Assembly: GCA_020025305.1 (NCBI GenBank)
Contig: JAHHSG010000022.1
Span: 1-30,997 of the forward strand
DNA from: Oscillospiraceae bacterium
GTDB lineage: Bacteria > Bacillota > Clostridia > Oscillospirales > Oscillospiraceae
Reading direction: 5' to 3'
Length of the DNA stretch: 30,997 nt
Shown here: piece after piece, positions 1-8,214 of the stretch
How the letters are laid out: each line of letters starts with the position of its first letter
Position numbering within the stretch: position 1 is the stretch's first letter
The notes under the pieces: generated by a model
Told to the model about the DNA's origin: nothing
Seen by the model: only the letters and a program-made list of their open reading frames with translations
The model's database searches: none
Position numbers and translations under genes: made by a program

Positions 1-377
1 ACCTGACGAGCCAGCAGCAGGTGCTCACGAGTCTGAGCCATGGGGCCGTCGGTAGCAGCAATAACCAGAATACCACCATCCATCTGAGCAGCGCCGGTAA
101 TCATGTTCTTGATATAGTCGGCGTGGCCGGGGCAGTCAACGTGTGCATAGTGACGAGCCTCGGTCTCGTACTCAACGTGGGAGGTATTGATGGTAATACC
201 GCGCTCACGCTCTTCCGGAGCCTTATCGATAGAAGAGTAATCGGTGTAGTCTGCGCCGCCCTGCATAGCCAGGTACTTGGTGATAGCAGCGGTCAGAGTG
301 GTCTTACCATGGTCAACGTGACCGATGGTACCGATGTTAACATGGGGCTTGTTTCTCTCAAATTTCTGCTTAGCCAT
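1..377 (-). CDS. tuf: Elongation factor Tu, N-terminal part (cut by window edge)
   Basis: EF-Tu is the GTPase that delivers aminoacyl-tRNA to the ribosome in the cytoplasm. The 125 residues visible hold the start of the GTP-binding domain: the P-loop GHVDHGKTT at about residues 19-27, the switch I segment ERGITIN, the G3 motif DCPGHADY, and the typical beginning MAKQKFERNKPHVNIGTIGH. The start ATG (complement of 375-377) is preceded by a strong Shine-Dalgarno AAGGAGGA. The gene is the last seen in the fusA-tuf part of the str cluster and is separated from fusA by 108 bases that hold its own promoter. The C-terminal two thirds lie outside the window, so intactness cannot be judged. Identification is certain. 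Confidence 0.98.
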   Translation of the reverse strand, partial: MAKQKFERNKPHVNIGTIGHVDHGKTTLTAAITKYLAMQGGADYTDYSSIDKAPEERERGITINTSHVEYETEARHYAHVDCPGHADYIKNMITGAAQMDGGILVIAATDGPMAQTREHLLLARQ

Positions 378-441
378 TTGAAAAAATCCTCCTTAACTTT
401 CATTGAATATCATATGCGCAATGTTTTTGTCTATCATTGCT

Positions 442-470
442 ATCTTACAGTATTTTTATGTGAAAAGCAA
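442..470 (-). promoter_or_regulatory. Predicted sigma-A promoter for tuf
   Basis: On the minus strand a -35 box TTGCTT (465-470) is followed after exactly 17 bases by TAAGAT (442-447). It lies in the fusA-tuf gap about 65 bases upstream of the tuf start. This suggests extra transcription of tuf beyond read-through from the str operon, as is common for this abundant protein. It is predicted from hexamers and spacing only. Confidence 0.6.
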
Positions 471-485
471 TTGTTATTTCACAAC

Positions 486-2594
486 TTAGGCATTTTCACG
501 ACCGGTGCGCTTGGCAATCAACTTTTCCTGCAAGCTCTTAGGCAGTTCCACATAGTGGCTGGGCTCCATGGTATACTGACCACGGCCCTGGGTACGGGAA
601 CGCAGATCGGTTGCATAGCCGAACATGTTTGCCAGAGGAACCATAGCATCCACCTGCGTGGCACCGGGGCGGGACTCCTGCCCCTGAATCATGCCGCGGC
701 GGCTGTTCAGGTCGCCGATCACATTGCCCAGATACTCATCGGGAGCAATGACACTAACCTTCATCACAGGCTCCAGCAGCGTAGGATCTGCCTTACGCAT
801 CGCCTCCTTGAAGGCCATGGAACCGGCAATCTTAAATGCCATTTCGGAGGAGTCGACTTCATGGTAAGAACCATCGTACAAAGTGACCTTCACGTCAACG
901 ACGGGATAGCCAGCCACAGTACCGGACAGCATAGCGCCCTGAATACCGGCATCGACAGCAGGAATATATTCCTTGGGAATTGCACCGCCAACAATAGCGT
1001 TGACAAACTCATAACCCTTACCGGACTCGTTGGGCTCAAGGCGGATCTTGACGTGACCGTACTGGCCCTTACCACCGGACTGACGAGCATACTTGGTATC
1101 CTGCTCCACAGACTTCTTAATGGTCTCCTTATAGGCAACCTGAGGTGCACCCACGTTGGCCTCTACCTTGAACTCACGCAGCAGGCGATCCACGATGATC
1201 TCCAAATGCAGCTCGCCCATGCCTGCGATGATGGTCTGCCCGGTCTCCTCGTCGGTCCAGGTGCGGAAGGTAGGATCTTCCTCAGCCAGCTTGACCAGAG
1301 CCAAACCCATCTTCTCCTGACCGGCCTTGGTCTTGGGCTCGATGGCCACGCGGATCACGGGCTCAGGGAACTCCATGGACTCAAGAATGATGGGGTGCTT
1401 ATCATCACACAGCGTATCACCGGTGGTGGAATGCTTCAGACCGACCACAGCGGCGATATCGCCGGAGTAAACAGCCTCAATATCCTCACGGTGGTTCGCG
1501 TGCATCTGCAGAATACGTCCGATACGCTCCTTGCTGTTCTTGGTGGAGTTCAGCACGGTAGAACCTGTGGTCAGGACACCGGAGTACACACGCACGAAGG
1601 ACAGACGTCCCACAAAGGGATCGGTAGCGATCTTGAAGGCCAGAGCGGAGAAGGGTGCGTTGTCGTCAGCGGGACGCTCGTCCTCTTCATCGGTATCGGG
1701 GTTGATACCCTTGATAGCAGGGATATCAGTGGGAGCGGGCATGAAATCAACGATGGCATCCAACAGCTTCTGCACGCCCTTGTTGCGGTAGGAAGTACCG
1801 CATACAACAGGGACAATCTCGTTGTCGATGGTACCCTTACGCAGGGCACGACGGATCATGTCACCGGGGATCTCTTCCTCTTCCAGAGCCAGCATCATGA
1901 TCTCGTCATCAATGTCGGCGCAAGCGTCGATCATCTTGGTACGATACTCCTGAGCCCTCTCCAGCATGTCGGCGGGGATGTCCTCCTCGCGCATGTCGTT
2001 ACCCATCTCATCATAGTAGATGTCAGCCTTCATCTCCACCAGGTCGATGATGCCCTTGAAGTCGTTCTCAGCGCCAATGGGCAGCTGGATGGGAACGGCG
2101 TTGCACTTCAGACGATCATGAATCATCCGCAGCACGTTGTAGAAATCAGCACCCATGATGTCCATCTTGTTGACGTAGATCATGCGGGGGACGTGATAGT
2201 TATCCGCCTGACGCCAAACGGTCTCGGACTGGGGCTCTACGCCGCCCTTGGCGCACATAACGGTAACAGAACCGTCCAGCACGCGCAAAGAGCGCTCCAC
2301 TTCCACAGTGAAGTCCACGTGACCCGGGGTGTCGATGATGTTCAGACGGGTCTGGGGGAACTGGTGCTTGGTACCTTCCCAATAGCAGGTGGTAGCTGCA
2401 GAAGTGATGGTGATACCGCGCTCCTGCTCCTGCGCCATCCAGTCCATGGTGGCGGTACCCTCATGGGTCTCGCCGATTTTGTAGTTAACACCAGTGTAGT
2501 ACAGGATACGCTCGGTGGTCGTGGTCTTACCAGCGTCGATATGAGCCATGATACCGATATTTCTGGTGTTTTCCAGAGTAACCTTTCTCGGCAT
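486..2594 (-). CDS. fusA: Elongation factor G
   Basis: EF-G is the cytoplasmic GTPase that drives ribosomal translocation and, with RRF, ribosome recycling. The 702-residue product has the family's usual length. The N-terminal G domain shows G1 AHIDAGKTTTTE (about residues 17-28), G2 RGITIT, G3 DTPGHVDF and G4 NKMD. Domains II to V follow, including QSGGKGQYGHV in domain IV and the ending segment with RGMIQGQE and RTQGRGQYTM. The ATG has an AAGGAG ribosome-binding site and follows the rpsG stop by 30 bases, so it is co-transcribed with rpsL and rpsG. There is no sign of the truncated paralogue type (FusB, tetracycline-resistance protein); this is the housekeeping copy. Confidence 0.98.
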   Translation of the reverse strand: MPRKVTLENTRNIGIMAHIDAGKTTTTERILYYTGVNYKIGETHEGTATMDWMAQEQERGITITSAATTCYWEGTKHQFPQTRLNIIDTPGHVDFTVEVERSLRVLDGSVTVMCAKGGVEPQSETVWRQADNYHVPRMIYVNKMDIMGADFYNVLRMIHDRLKCNAVPIQLPIGAENDFKGIIDLVEMKADIYYDEMGNDMREEDIPADMLERAQEYRTKMIDACADIDDEIMMLALEEEEIPGDMIRRALRKGTIDNEIVPVVCGTSYRNKGVQKLLDAIVDFMPAPTDIPAIKGINPDTDEEDERPADDNAPFSALAFKIATDPFVGRLSFVRVYSGVLTTGSTVLNSTKNSKERIGRILQMHANHREDIEAVYSGDIAAVVGLKHSTTGDTLCDDKHPIILESMEFPEPVIRVAIEPKTKAGQEKMGLALVKLAEEDPTFRTWTDEETGQTIIAGMGELHLEIIVDRLLREFKVEANVGAPQVAYKETIKKSVEQDTKYARQSGGKGQYGHVKIRLEPNESGKGYEFVNAIVGGAIPKEYIPAVDAGIQGAMLSGTVAGYPVVDVKVTLYDGSYHEVDSSEMAFKIAGSMAFKEAMRKADPTLLEPVMKVSVIAPDEYLGNVIGDLNSRRGMIQGQESRPGATQVDAMVPLANMFGYATDLRSRTQGRGQYTMEPSHYVELPKSLQEKLIAKRTGRENA

Positions 2595-2624
2595 AACGTT
2601 CTCCTTTTTCTAACTACGCCGGGA

Positions 2625-3095
2625 TTACCAACGGAAATGGGCGAATGCCTTGTTGGATTCGGCCATCTTGTGGGTATCCTCGCGCTTCTTCACGGCACTA
2701 CCGGTGTTGTTGGCAGCATCCATGATCTCACCGGCCAGGCGCTCGGCCATCGTGCGCTCGCTGCGAGTGCGAGAATAGGCGGTCAGCCAGCGCAGACCCA
2801 GGGTCTGACGACGGGCAGGACGCACCTCGATGGGGACCTGATAGGTTGCACCGCCGACACGGCGGGCCTTCACTTCCAGGCTGGGCATAATGTTTTCCAT
2901 AGCCTGATTAAACACTTCCAGAGGATCCTTCTCGGTCTTCTCCTTGATGAGATCAAAGGCACCGTAAACAACCTTCTGGGCTACGCCCTTCTTACCGTCC
3001 AGCATGATGCTGTTGACCAGCTTGGTCACCAGCACGGAGCCGTACATAGGATCGGGCAGAACTTCTCTTTTGGGAACATTACCTCTTCTGGGCAC
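2625..3095 (-). CDS. rpsG: 30S ribosomal protein S7 (GTG start)
   Basis: S7 nucleates assembly of the 30S head by binding the 3' major domain of 16S rRNA and lies near the E site. The protein starts PRRGNVPKREVLPDPMYGS and contains the conserved GGATYQVPIEVRP segment and the ending KMAESNKAFAHFRW. I chose the GTG at 3095 (complement of 3093-3095), giving 156 residues, the family's usual length. A GGAGGG Shine-Dalgarno lies 7 bases upstream. An ATG at 3113 is in frame, but it would add six atypical residues and sit on top of that ribosome-binding site. The gene lies between rpsL and fusA in the str cluster. Confidence 0.97.
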   Translation of the reverse strand: MPRRGNVPKREVLPDPMYGSVLVTKLVNSIMLDGKKGVAQKVVYGAFDLIKEKTEKDPLEVFNQAMENIMPSLEVKARRVGGATYQVPIEVRPARRQTLGLRWLTAYSRTRSERTMAERLAGEIMDAANNTGSAVKKREDTHKMAESNKAFAHFRW

Positions 3096-3136
3096 TTTGC
3101 TTCCCTCCTTCATAATAATATGATTTCATAGGTACT

Positions 3137-3198
3137 CAACAGCCGCTTTCGACTGTTGTACGGCCTGCCAAAGAGGTAAATATTTATAACCTTTTGGC
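3137..3198 (-). promoter_or_regulatory. Two dyads in the rpsL-rpsG intercistronic region
   Basis: The 125-base gap between rpsL and rpsG contains two inverted repeats. The one nearer rpsL is GCCAAAGAGGT (3167-3177) pairing with ACCTTTTGGC (3189-3198), with one bulged base and an 11-base AT-rich loop. The other is CAACAG (3137-3142) with CTGTTG (3153-3158). Neither is followed by a T-run on the minus strand, so a terminator is unlikely. In E. coli the S12-S7 intercistronic RNA is the site where S7 represses its own translation. A similar role here is an inference from position and structure. Confidence 0.45.
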
Positions 3199-3220
3199 AA
3201 AGCTCATTTCATGCGGGGTC

Positions 3221-3637
3221 TTACTTGGTCTTGGGACGCTTGGCACCGTACTTGGAACGGCCCTGCATACGACCCTGAACACCCTGCGTATCCAGCGTAC
3301 CACGGATAATGTGGTAACGAACACCGGGGAGGTCCTTCACACGGCCGCCGCGGATCATCACTACAGAGTGCTCCTGCAGAGAGTGGCCCACGCCGGGGAT
3401 GTAAGCGGTGACCTCGTAACCGTTCGTCAAACGGACACGGGCGATCTTACGCAGTGCGGAGTTAGGCTTCTTAGGGGTAGCAGTTCTCACGGCGGTGCAG
3501 ACGCCACGCTTCTGAGGAGAAGCCAGATCGGTTTCCTTGTTCTTCAGAGTGTTCAGGCCGTGCTGCATAGCGGGAGAGTTGGACTTATAAGTAGCCTTTT
3601 TTCTACCCTGCTTGACCAGCTGATTAAAAGTAGGCAT
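3221..3637 (-). CDS. rpsL: 30S ribosomal protein S12
   Basis: S12 sits at the decoding centre of the 30S subunit and controls accuracy. At 138 residues it has the Firmicutes length, with the N-terminal extension relative to E. coli. The signature TATPKKPNSALRK is intact at residues 52-64, and the lysines at 56-57 linked to streptomycin resistance are wild type. The later loop HSVVMIRGGRVKDLPGVRYH, which includes the other resistance-associated lysine, is also wild type. The ATG at 3637 is preceded by AAGGAG. It follows the L7Ae-like gene by 92 bases containing two hairpins. Confidence 0.98.
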   Translation of the reverse strand: MPTFNQLVKQGRKKATYKSNSPAMQHGLNTLKNKETDLASPQKRGVCTAVRTATPKKPNSALRKIARVRLTNGYEVTAYIPGVGHSLQEHSVVMIRGGRVKDLPGVRYHIIRGTLDTQGVQGRMQGRSKYGAKRPKTK

Positions 3638-3670
3638 GCAATGAACTCCTTTCTATAGAATAAAATGTTT

Positions 3671-3718
3671 GGGAGAAATCTCCCTATATGTTTCGCGGAA
3701 TAAAGGAATTTTATTCCG
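3671..3718 (-). promoter_or_regulatory. Paired hairpins upstream of rpsL
   Basis: Two short perfect dyads lie between the L7Ae-like gene and rpsL. One is CGGAATAAA (3696-3704) with TTTATTCCG (3710-3718) around a 5-base loop. The other is GGGAG (3671-3675) with CTCCC (3680-3684) around AAAT. Neither has a convincing T-run, so they are not clear terminators. They may be mRNA-processing or translational control structures in the leader of rpsL. The dyads are seen directly; the function is unknown. Confidence 0.35.
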
Positions 3719-3729
3719 GGAAAACCAAT

Positions 3730-3975
3730 TTATTGAACCAATAAGGCCACAGCGGCGGTTCCTACCGAAATGCCACAGGCCCGGCCCAACTGCTGCATGG
3801 TGCAGCCATCGTCTATAGGGACCCTTCCCTGCTGGCATTCCTCCAACAGCGGCTCCACCAGACGCTCTTCCGCGTCGCTGGCTACATAAACCATGACGGC
3901 GCGACCCTGCATAACAGCTTTGTGAACCTGCTTGAGTCCGACCACTTTTTTACCTGCAGCCAATTTCTCCGGCAA
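3730..3975 (-). CDS. L7Ae-family (YbxF-like) RNA-binding protein, TTG start
   Basis: This 81-residue protein belongs to the L7Ae/L30e/S12e/Gadd45 fold that binds kink-turn RNA. The sequence supports it: KVVGLKQVHKAVMQGRAVMVYVASDA in the first half, VPIDDGCTMQQLGRACGISVGTAAVALL in the second, matching the pattern of B. subtilis YbxF. Position is also diagnostic, since ybxF lies between rpoC and rpsL in Firmicutes. The start is TTG (complement of 3973-3975), with AGGGGG 8 bases upstream. It is the first gene after the promoter at 4049-4077. YbxF binds K-turns in vitro; its cellular role is not settled. Confidence 0.88.
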   Translation of the reverse strand: MPEKLAAGKKVVGLKQVHKAVMQGRAVMVYVASDAEERLVEPLLEECQQGRVPIDDGCTMQQLGRACGISVGTAAVALLVQ

Positions 3976-4048
3976 GTTTCGTTCCCCCTTCTGTTAGGTA
4001 AGCCTTATGCATGGCAAAATTCGCAGAAAATTCCCTGCGCAATTTGAA

Positions 4049-4077
4049 ATTATAGCATAGCTGATTCGGTGCGTCAA
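4049..4077 (-). promoter_or_regulatory. Predicted strong sigma-A promoter of the str operon
   Basis: On the minus strand TTGACG (4072-4077) is followed after 17 bases by a perfect TATAAT (4049-4054). It lies between the rpoC terminator and the L7Ae-like gene, about 75 bases upstream of that gene's start. It therefore probably drives the L7Ae-like gene, rpsL, rpsG and fusA independently of rpoBC. Confidence 0.8.
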
Positions 4078-4244
4078 GTATATTTCCAGCAAAAATTTGT
4101 GGATTTTTCCGAATATCCCTTTGAAAATACGGCATTTTACTCAAAATCCTCTCCACCCCTGCTGTCGGGGAACCATTGGCAATTTTTCCTCCCTGCCGCA
4201 GCCGCTTTTCTTTATTTCAACTCCGATAGAATCCCTCTGTGTGA

Positions 4245-4286
4245 GGAAAGAAAAGCCCGGCCTTTGCCTAAGCAAAGGCCGGGCTT
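4245..4286 (-). terminator. Rho-independent terminator after rpoC
   Basis: A perfect 15-bp inverted repeat, 4253-4267 with 4272-4286, encloses a 4-base loop. On the minus strand it is followed by the U-rich tract TTTTCTTTC (4245-4253 complement). It begins 25 bases after the rpoC stop and separates rpoBC transcription from the str operon. Confidence 0.88.
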
Positions 4287-4311
4287 GCTCACATTTCTCG
4301 CAAGCTGTGTC

Positions 4312-7300
4312 TTACTCCTCCACGGGAGTGTCCGACATCTCCAGGAGGTTCTCCTGCGTATCTCCACACTCCGTCTCCTGAGTGTCCTCTGCCTCCGGCA
4401 CCAGCTTCTTAGCAAACTGGCGGTAGGCATTCAGACCGGCACCGGCGGGAATCAGCTTACCAATAATAACGTTCTCCTTCAGGCCGACCAGATGATCCAC
4501 CTTACCCTTAATGGCAGCCTCGGTCAAAACCTTGGTGGTTTCCTGGAAGGAGGCAGCGGACAGGAAGGAATCGGTGGCCAGAGACGCCTTAGTAATACCC
4601 ATCAGAAGCTGGGTATAGGTGGCCTCCTCCAGCGGCTCGCCGTTCTCGTTGAGCTCACCGGCAGCCATACGAGCACGCACTTTGGCGTTCTCTTCCTCCA
4701 CCTCCAGAATATCGGCCATAGAACCGGACAGCAGACCGGTATCGCCGGCCTCCTCGATGCGTACCTTGCGCATCATCTGGCGAACAATGATCTCGATGTG
4801 CTTATCATTGATGTCAACGCCCTGCTGACGGTAAACCTTAAGGACTTCCTGAATGAGGTAGTTATGCACAGCGCTGGCGCCGCGGATTCGCAGGACATCG
4901 TGGGGGTTCAAAGCACCGTCCTGCAGTTGGGTACCCTTCTCAATGATATCCCCATCGTGCACCTGCAAACCAGTATGGGGCACTGCATAAGTGCGGGTAT
5001 CACCGTCATCGGCGGTAACGATAATATTCATCAAGCTGCCCTTGGTGGCCTCTTCAAAGCGAACCTTACCACCGATCTCGGAAAGGGTGGCCATCTTCTT
5101 GGGCTTGCGGGCCTCGAACAGTTCCTCCACTCGGGGAAGACCCTGCGTAATATCGCCGCCGGCGACGCCGCCGGTGTGGAAGGTACGCATGGTCAGCTGA
5201 GTACCGGGCTCACCGATAGACTGTGCGGCGATGATACCGACAGCCTCGCCGGGTCCCACCGGCTTGGAGGTGGCCAGGTTCATGCCGTAGCACTTGGCGC
5301 AGATACCGCTGTGGGCCCGGCAGGTCAGCACCGTACGAATCTCAGCGGAGTGGATATCAAAGCTCTCCAGCAGATCTGCATCCTCCTCGGTCATCATGTG
5401 ATCCTTGCTGATGAGCACCTCATCGGTACCGGGCTTGCAGATATCGCGTACCGGGAAGCGGCCGCGGATACGCTCGGAGAACTTCTCGATCACCTGTCCG
5501 CCCTCGCTGATCTCGGAAACCACAATGCCCTTCTCGGCGCCGCAGTCGTCCTCCCGGATGATGACATCCTGGCAGACATCGACCATGCGGCGGGTCAGAT
5601 AACCGGAGTCAGCCGTACGCAGAGCGGTATCGGCCAGACCCTTACGAGCACCTCGGGAAGAGGTAAAGTATTCCAGAACGCTCAGGCCTTCACGGAAGTT
5701 AGCCTTGATGGGGATCTCGATGGTCTTACCGGCAGTGTTGGCCATCAGACCACGCATACCGGTCAGCTGACGAATCTGCTTCATAGAACCACGGGCACCG
5801 GAGTCTGCCATCATGAAGATGGGGTTGTAACGGTCCATGTTCTCGGTCAGGGCGTCGGTAACATCCTGAGTGGTCTTTTCCCACTCACGGACGACCAGCT
5901 TATAGCGCTCCTCGTCGGTGATGAAGCCCATATTGTACTGCTCTTCGATCTCCACCACGCGCTCTTCGGTCTCATCAATGAGCTCGTACTTCTTCGCAGG
6001 CACGGTCATGTCAGCGATAGAGATGGTGATAGAGCCACGAGTGGAGTACTTATAGCCGGTGGACTTGATGTTGTCCAACACCTCGGCAGCCACGGTAAAG
6101 CCGTACTGCTTGATGGTACGGTCAACAATCTTACCCAGCAGCTTCTTACCGCAGACCTGGGTAATCTCAAAGTCAAAGAAGTGTTCGCTGGGGGTTCCAT
6201 CCTCGTTGAAACGCTTCACAAAGCCCAGATCCTGAGGAATGTTGCGGTTGAAAATAATACGGCCGGGAGTGGCGCGTACCACATGAGACACCGTCTCTCC
6301 GTTCAGCTCCTTGGTAACACGGACCAGAACGGGCTGGTGGATACCAATGATGTGCTCGTTGTAAGCCATCAGCGCCTCATCTGTGTCGCGGTAGACATTC
6401 AGCTGGACGCTGGCCTTTTCCTCGTCGGTCAGCTCATCATAGCTCTTTCCGGCCAGTGCAAAGTCCACATCCTCGGGCCAGAACTCATCGTTGTCCAGCT
6501 GGCACATACCGTTCTCAAAACGCTCGATGGTCAGGTAGTAGGAACCGAGCACCATATCCTGCGTAGGAACGGTAACGGGGCCGCCATCCTGAGGCCGCAG
6601 CAGGTTGTTGGCGGAGAGCATCAGCAGTCTTGCCTCGGCCTGTGCCTCCGCGGACAGAGGCACATGGATTGCCATCTGGTCACCATCGAAGTCGGCGTTA
6701 AAAGCGGTACAATTCAGGGGGTGCAGCTTCAGTGCGCGGCCCTCCACCAGCACCGGCTCAAAGGCCTGAATGCCCAGACGGTGCAGGGTAGGCGCACGGT
6801 TAAGCATGACGGGATGATCCTTGATGATCTCATCGAGTGCATCCCACACCTCGGTACGGCCCTTATCCACCATCTTTTTAGCGGACTTAATATTGTTGGC
6901 GCTGCCGTCCTCCACCAGCTTCTTCATAATGAAGGGGCGGAACAGCTCCACAGCCATTTCCTTAGGCACACCGCACTGATAGATCTTCAGCTCGGGGCCG
7001 ACCACGATAACGCTTCGGCCGGAGTAGTCCACACGCTTACCCAGCAGGTTCTGACGGAAACGACCCTGCTTACCCTTGAGCATATCGCTCAGGGACTTCA
7101 GCGCACGGTTGTTGGCGCCGGTAACAGGACGGCCGCGGCGACCGTTGTCGATCAGGGCGTCCACAGCCTCCTGCAGCATGCGCTTTTCATTGCGGACAAT
7201 GATGTCGGGCGCATTCAGCTCCATCAGGCGCTTCAAACGGTTGTTGCGGTTGATGACACGGCGATAGAGATCGTTCAGATCGGAGGTGGCAAAACGGCCG

Positions 7301-8193
7301 CCATCCAACTGCACCATGGGACGCAGCTCGGGAGGAATCACGGGCAGTACGTCAATGACCATCCACTCCGGCTTGTTGCCGGACAGACGGAAGGCATCCA
7401 CGACCTCCAAGCGCTTAACCACACGGGCCTTCTTCTGACCGGACACGGTCTTCAGCTCAGCGTGGAGCTGCTCACTGAGGTTCTCCAAGCCATGGAAGGA
7501 CGCAATCTGTGCATCCAGCTCCTCCAGCTGCTCCTCATCATAGTCAGACAAGGTCTGCCCCTGCTCTTTGAGGGCATACTTCTTGTTGAGAATTTCCTCG
7601 CGGCGCTCCATAAGAGCCACCTTTTCGGCGCTCTCGGCGTTGCTCAGACCGACGGTGGCCAGCAGCTTCTTGACTGCCTCGGCACCCATGCCGGCCTCGA
7701 AATCATCCTCATACTTCTCCCGCATATCACGGTACTCTTTCTCGCTGAGAATCTGGTTGCGGATGAGGGGTGTCTCACCGGGATCGGTCACGATATAGGC
7801 GGCGAAATACAACACCTTCTCCAAAATGCGAGGAGAAATATCCAGCAGCAGACCCATACGGGAAGGGATGCCCTTGAAGTACCAGATATGGCTCACGGGC
7901 GTGGCCAGCTGAATGTGACCCATGCGCTCACGACGCACCTTAGCACGGGTGACTTCCACGCCGCAGCGGTCACAGACCTTGCCCTTATAACGAATTTTCT
8001 TGTACTTACCGCAGTGGCACTCCCAGTCCTTGGTCGGCCCGAAAATGCGCTCACAGAACAGGCCGTCACGTTCCGGCTTCAGTGTGCGGTAGTTGATGGT
8101 CTCCGGCTTCTTGACCTCGCCGTAAGACCAGTCGTGGATCATTTCCGGAGAAGCGATTCCGATTTTAATAGCGTCAAATGTTGCGTAACTCAT
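4312..8193 (-). CDS. rpoC: DNA-directed RNA polymerase subunit beta'
   Basis: Beta' forms the clamp and half of the RNA polymerase active site. In the 1293 residues, the first zinc-binding domain has cysteines at 59, 61, 74 and 77 (CHCGKYKKI...CDRCG). The catalytic magnesium site is the intact NADFDGD at 499-505. The second zinc motif appears later (TCRAHSGICAKCYG), and the trigger-loop region follows with the segment GEPGTQLTMRTFHTGG. The protein is longer than the roughly 1200 residues usual in low-GC Firmicutes. Part of the excess is a charged, probably coiled-coil stretch around residues 184-237, and it has an acidic C-terminal tail. It follows rpoB by 21 bases and is terminated by the hairpin at 4253-4286. 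Confidence 0.98.
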   Translation of the reverse strand: MSYATFDAIKIGIASPEMIHDWSYGEVKKPETINYRTLKPERDGLFCERIFGPTKDWECHCGKYKKIRYKGKVCDRCGVEVTRAKVRRERMGHIQLATPVSHIWYFKGIPSRMGLLLDISPRILEKVLYFAAYIVTDPGETPLIRNQILSEKEYRDMREKYEDDFEAGMGAEAVKKLLATVGLSNAESAEKVALMERREEILNKKYALKEQGQTLSDYDEEQLEELDAQIASFHGLENLSEQLHAELKTVSGQKKARVVKRLEVVDAFRLSGNKPEWMVIDVLPVIPPELRPMVQLDGGRFATSDLNDLYRRVINRNNRLKRLMELNAPDIIVRNEKRMLQEAVDALIDNGRRGRPVTGANNRALKSLSDMLKGKQGRFRQNLLGKRVDYSGRSVIVVGPELKIYQCGVPKEMAVELFRPFIMKKLVEDGSANNIKSAKKMVDKGRTEVWDALDEIIKDHPVMLNRAPTLHRLGIQAFEPVLVEGRALKLHPLNCTAFNADFDGDQMAIHVPLSAEAQAEARLLMLSANNLLRPQDGGPVTVPTQDMVLGSYYLTIERFENGMCQLDNDEFWPEDVDFALAGKSYDELTDEEKASVQLNVYRDTDEALMAYNEHIIGIHQPVLVRVTKELNGETVSHVVRATPGRIIFNRNIPQDLGFVKRFNEDGTPSEHFFDFEITQVCGKKLLGKIVDRTIKQYGFTVAAEVLDNIKSTGYKYSTRGSITISIADMTVPAKKYELIDETEERVVEIEEQYNMGFITDEERYKLVVREWEKTTQDVTDALTENMDRYNPIFMMADSGARGSMKQIRQLTGMRGLMANTAGKTIEIPIKANFREGLSVLEYFTSSRGARKGLADTALRTADSGYLTRRMVDVCQDVIIREDDCGAEKGIVVSEISEGGQVIEKFSERIRGRFPVRDICKPGTDEVLISKDHMMTEEDADLLESFDIHSAEIRTVLTCRAHSGICAKCYGMNLATSKPVGPGEAVGIIAAQSIGEPGTQLTMRTFHTGGVAGGDITQGLPRVEELFEARKPKKMATLSEIGGKVRFEEATKGSLMNIIVTADDGDTRTYAVPHTGLQVHDGDIIEKGTQLQDGALNPHDVLRIRGASAVHNYLIQEVLKVYRQQGVDINDKHIEIIVRQMMRKVRIEEAGDTGLLSGSMADILEVEEENAKVRARMAAGELNENGEPLEEATYTQLLMGITKASLATDSFLSAASFQETTKVLTEAAIKGKVDHLVGLKENVIIGKLIPAGAGLNAYRQFAKKLVPEAEDTQETECGDTQENLLEMSDTPVEE

Positions 8194-8214
8194 ATTGATT
8201 GCTCCTCCTCTTCC

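Noticed and set aside
21..3131. A 1036-codon plus-strand frame opposite tuf, fusA and rpsG
   Set aside because: It crosses three real genes and their gaps and shows only mirror-frame composition.
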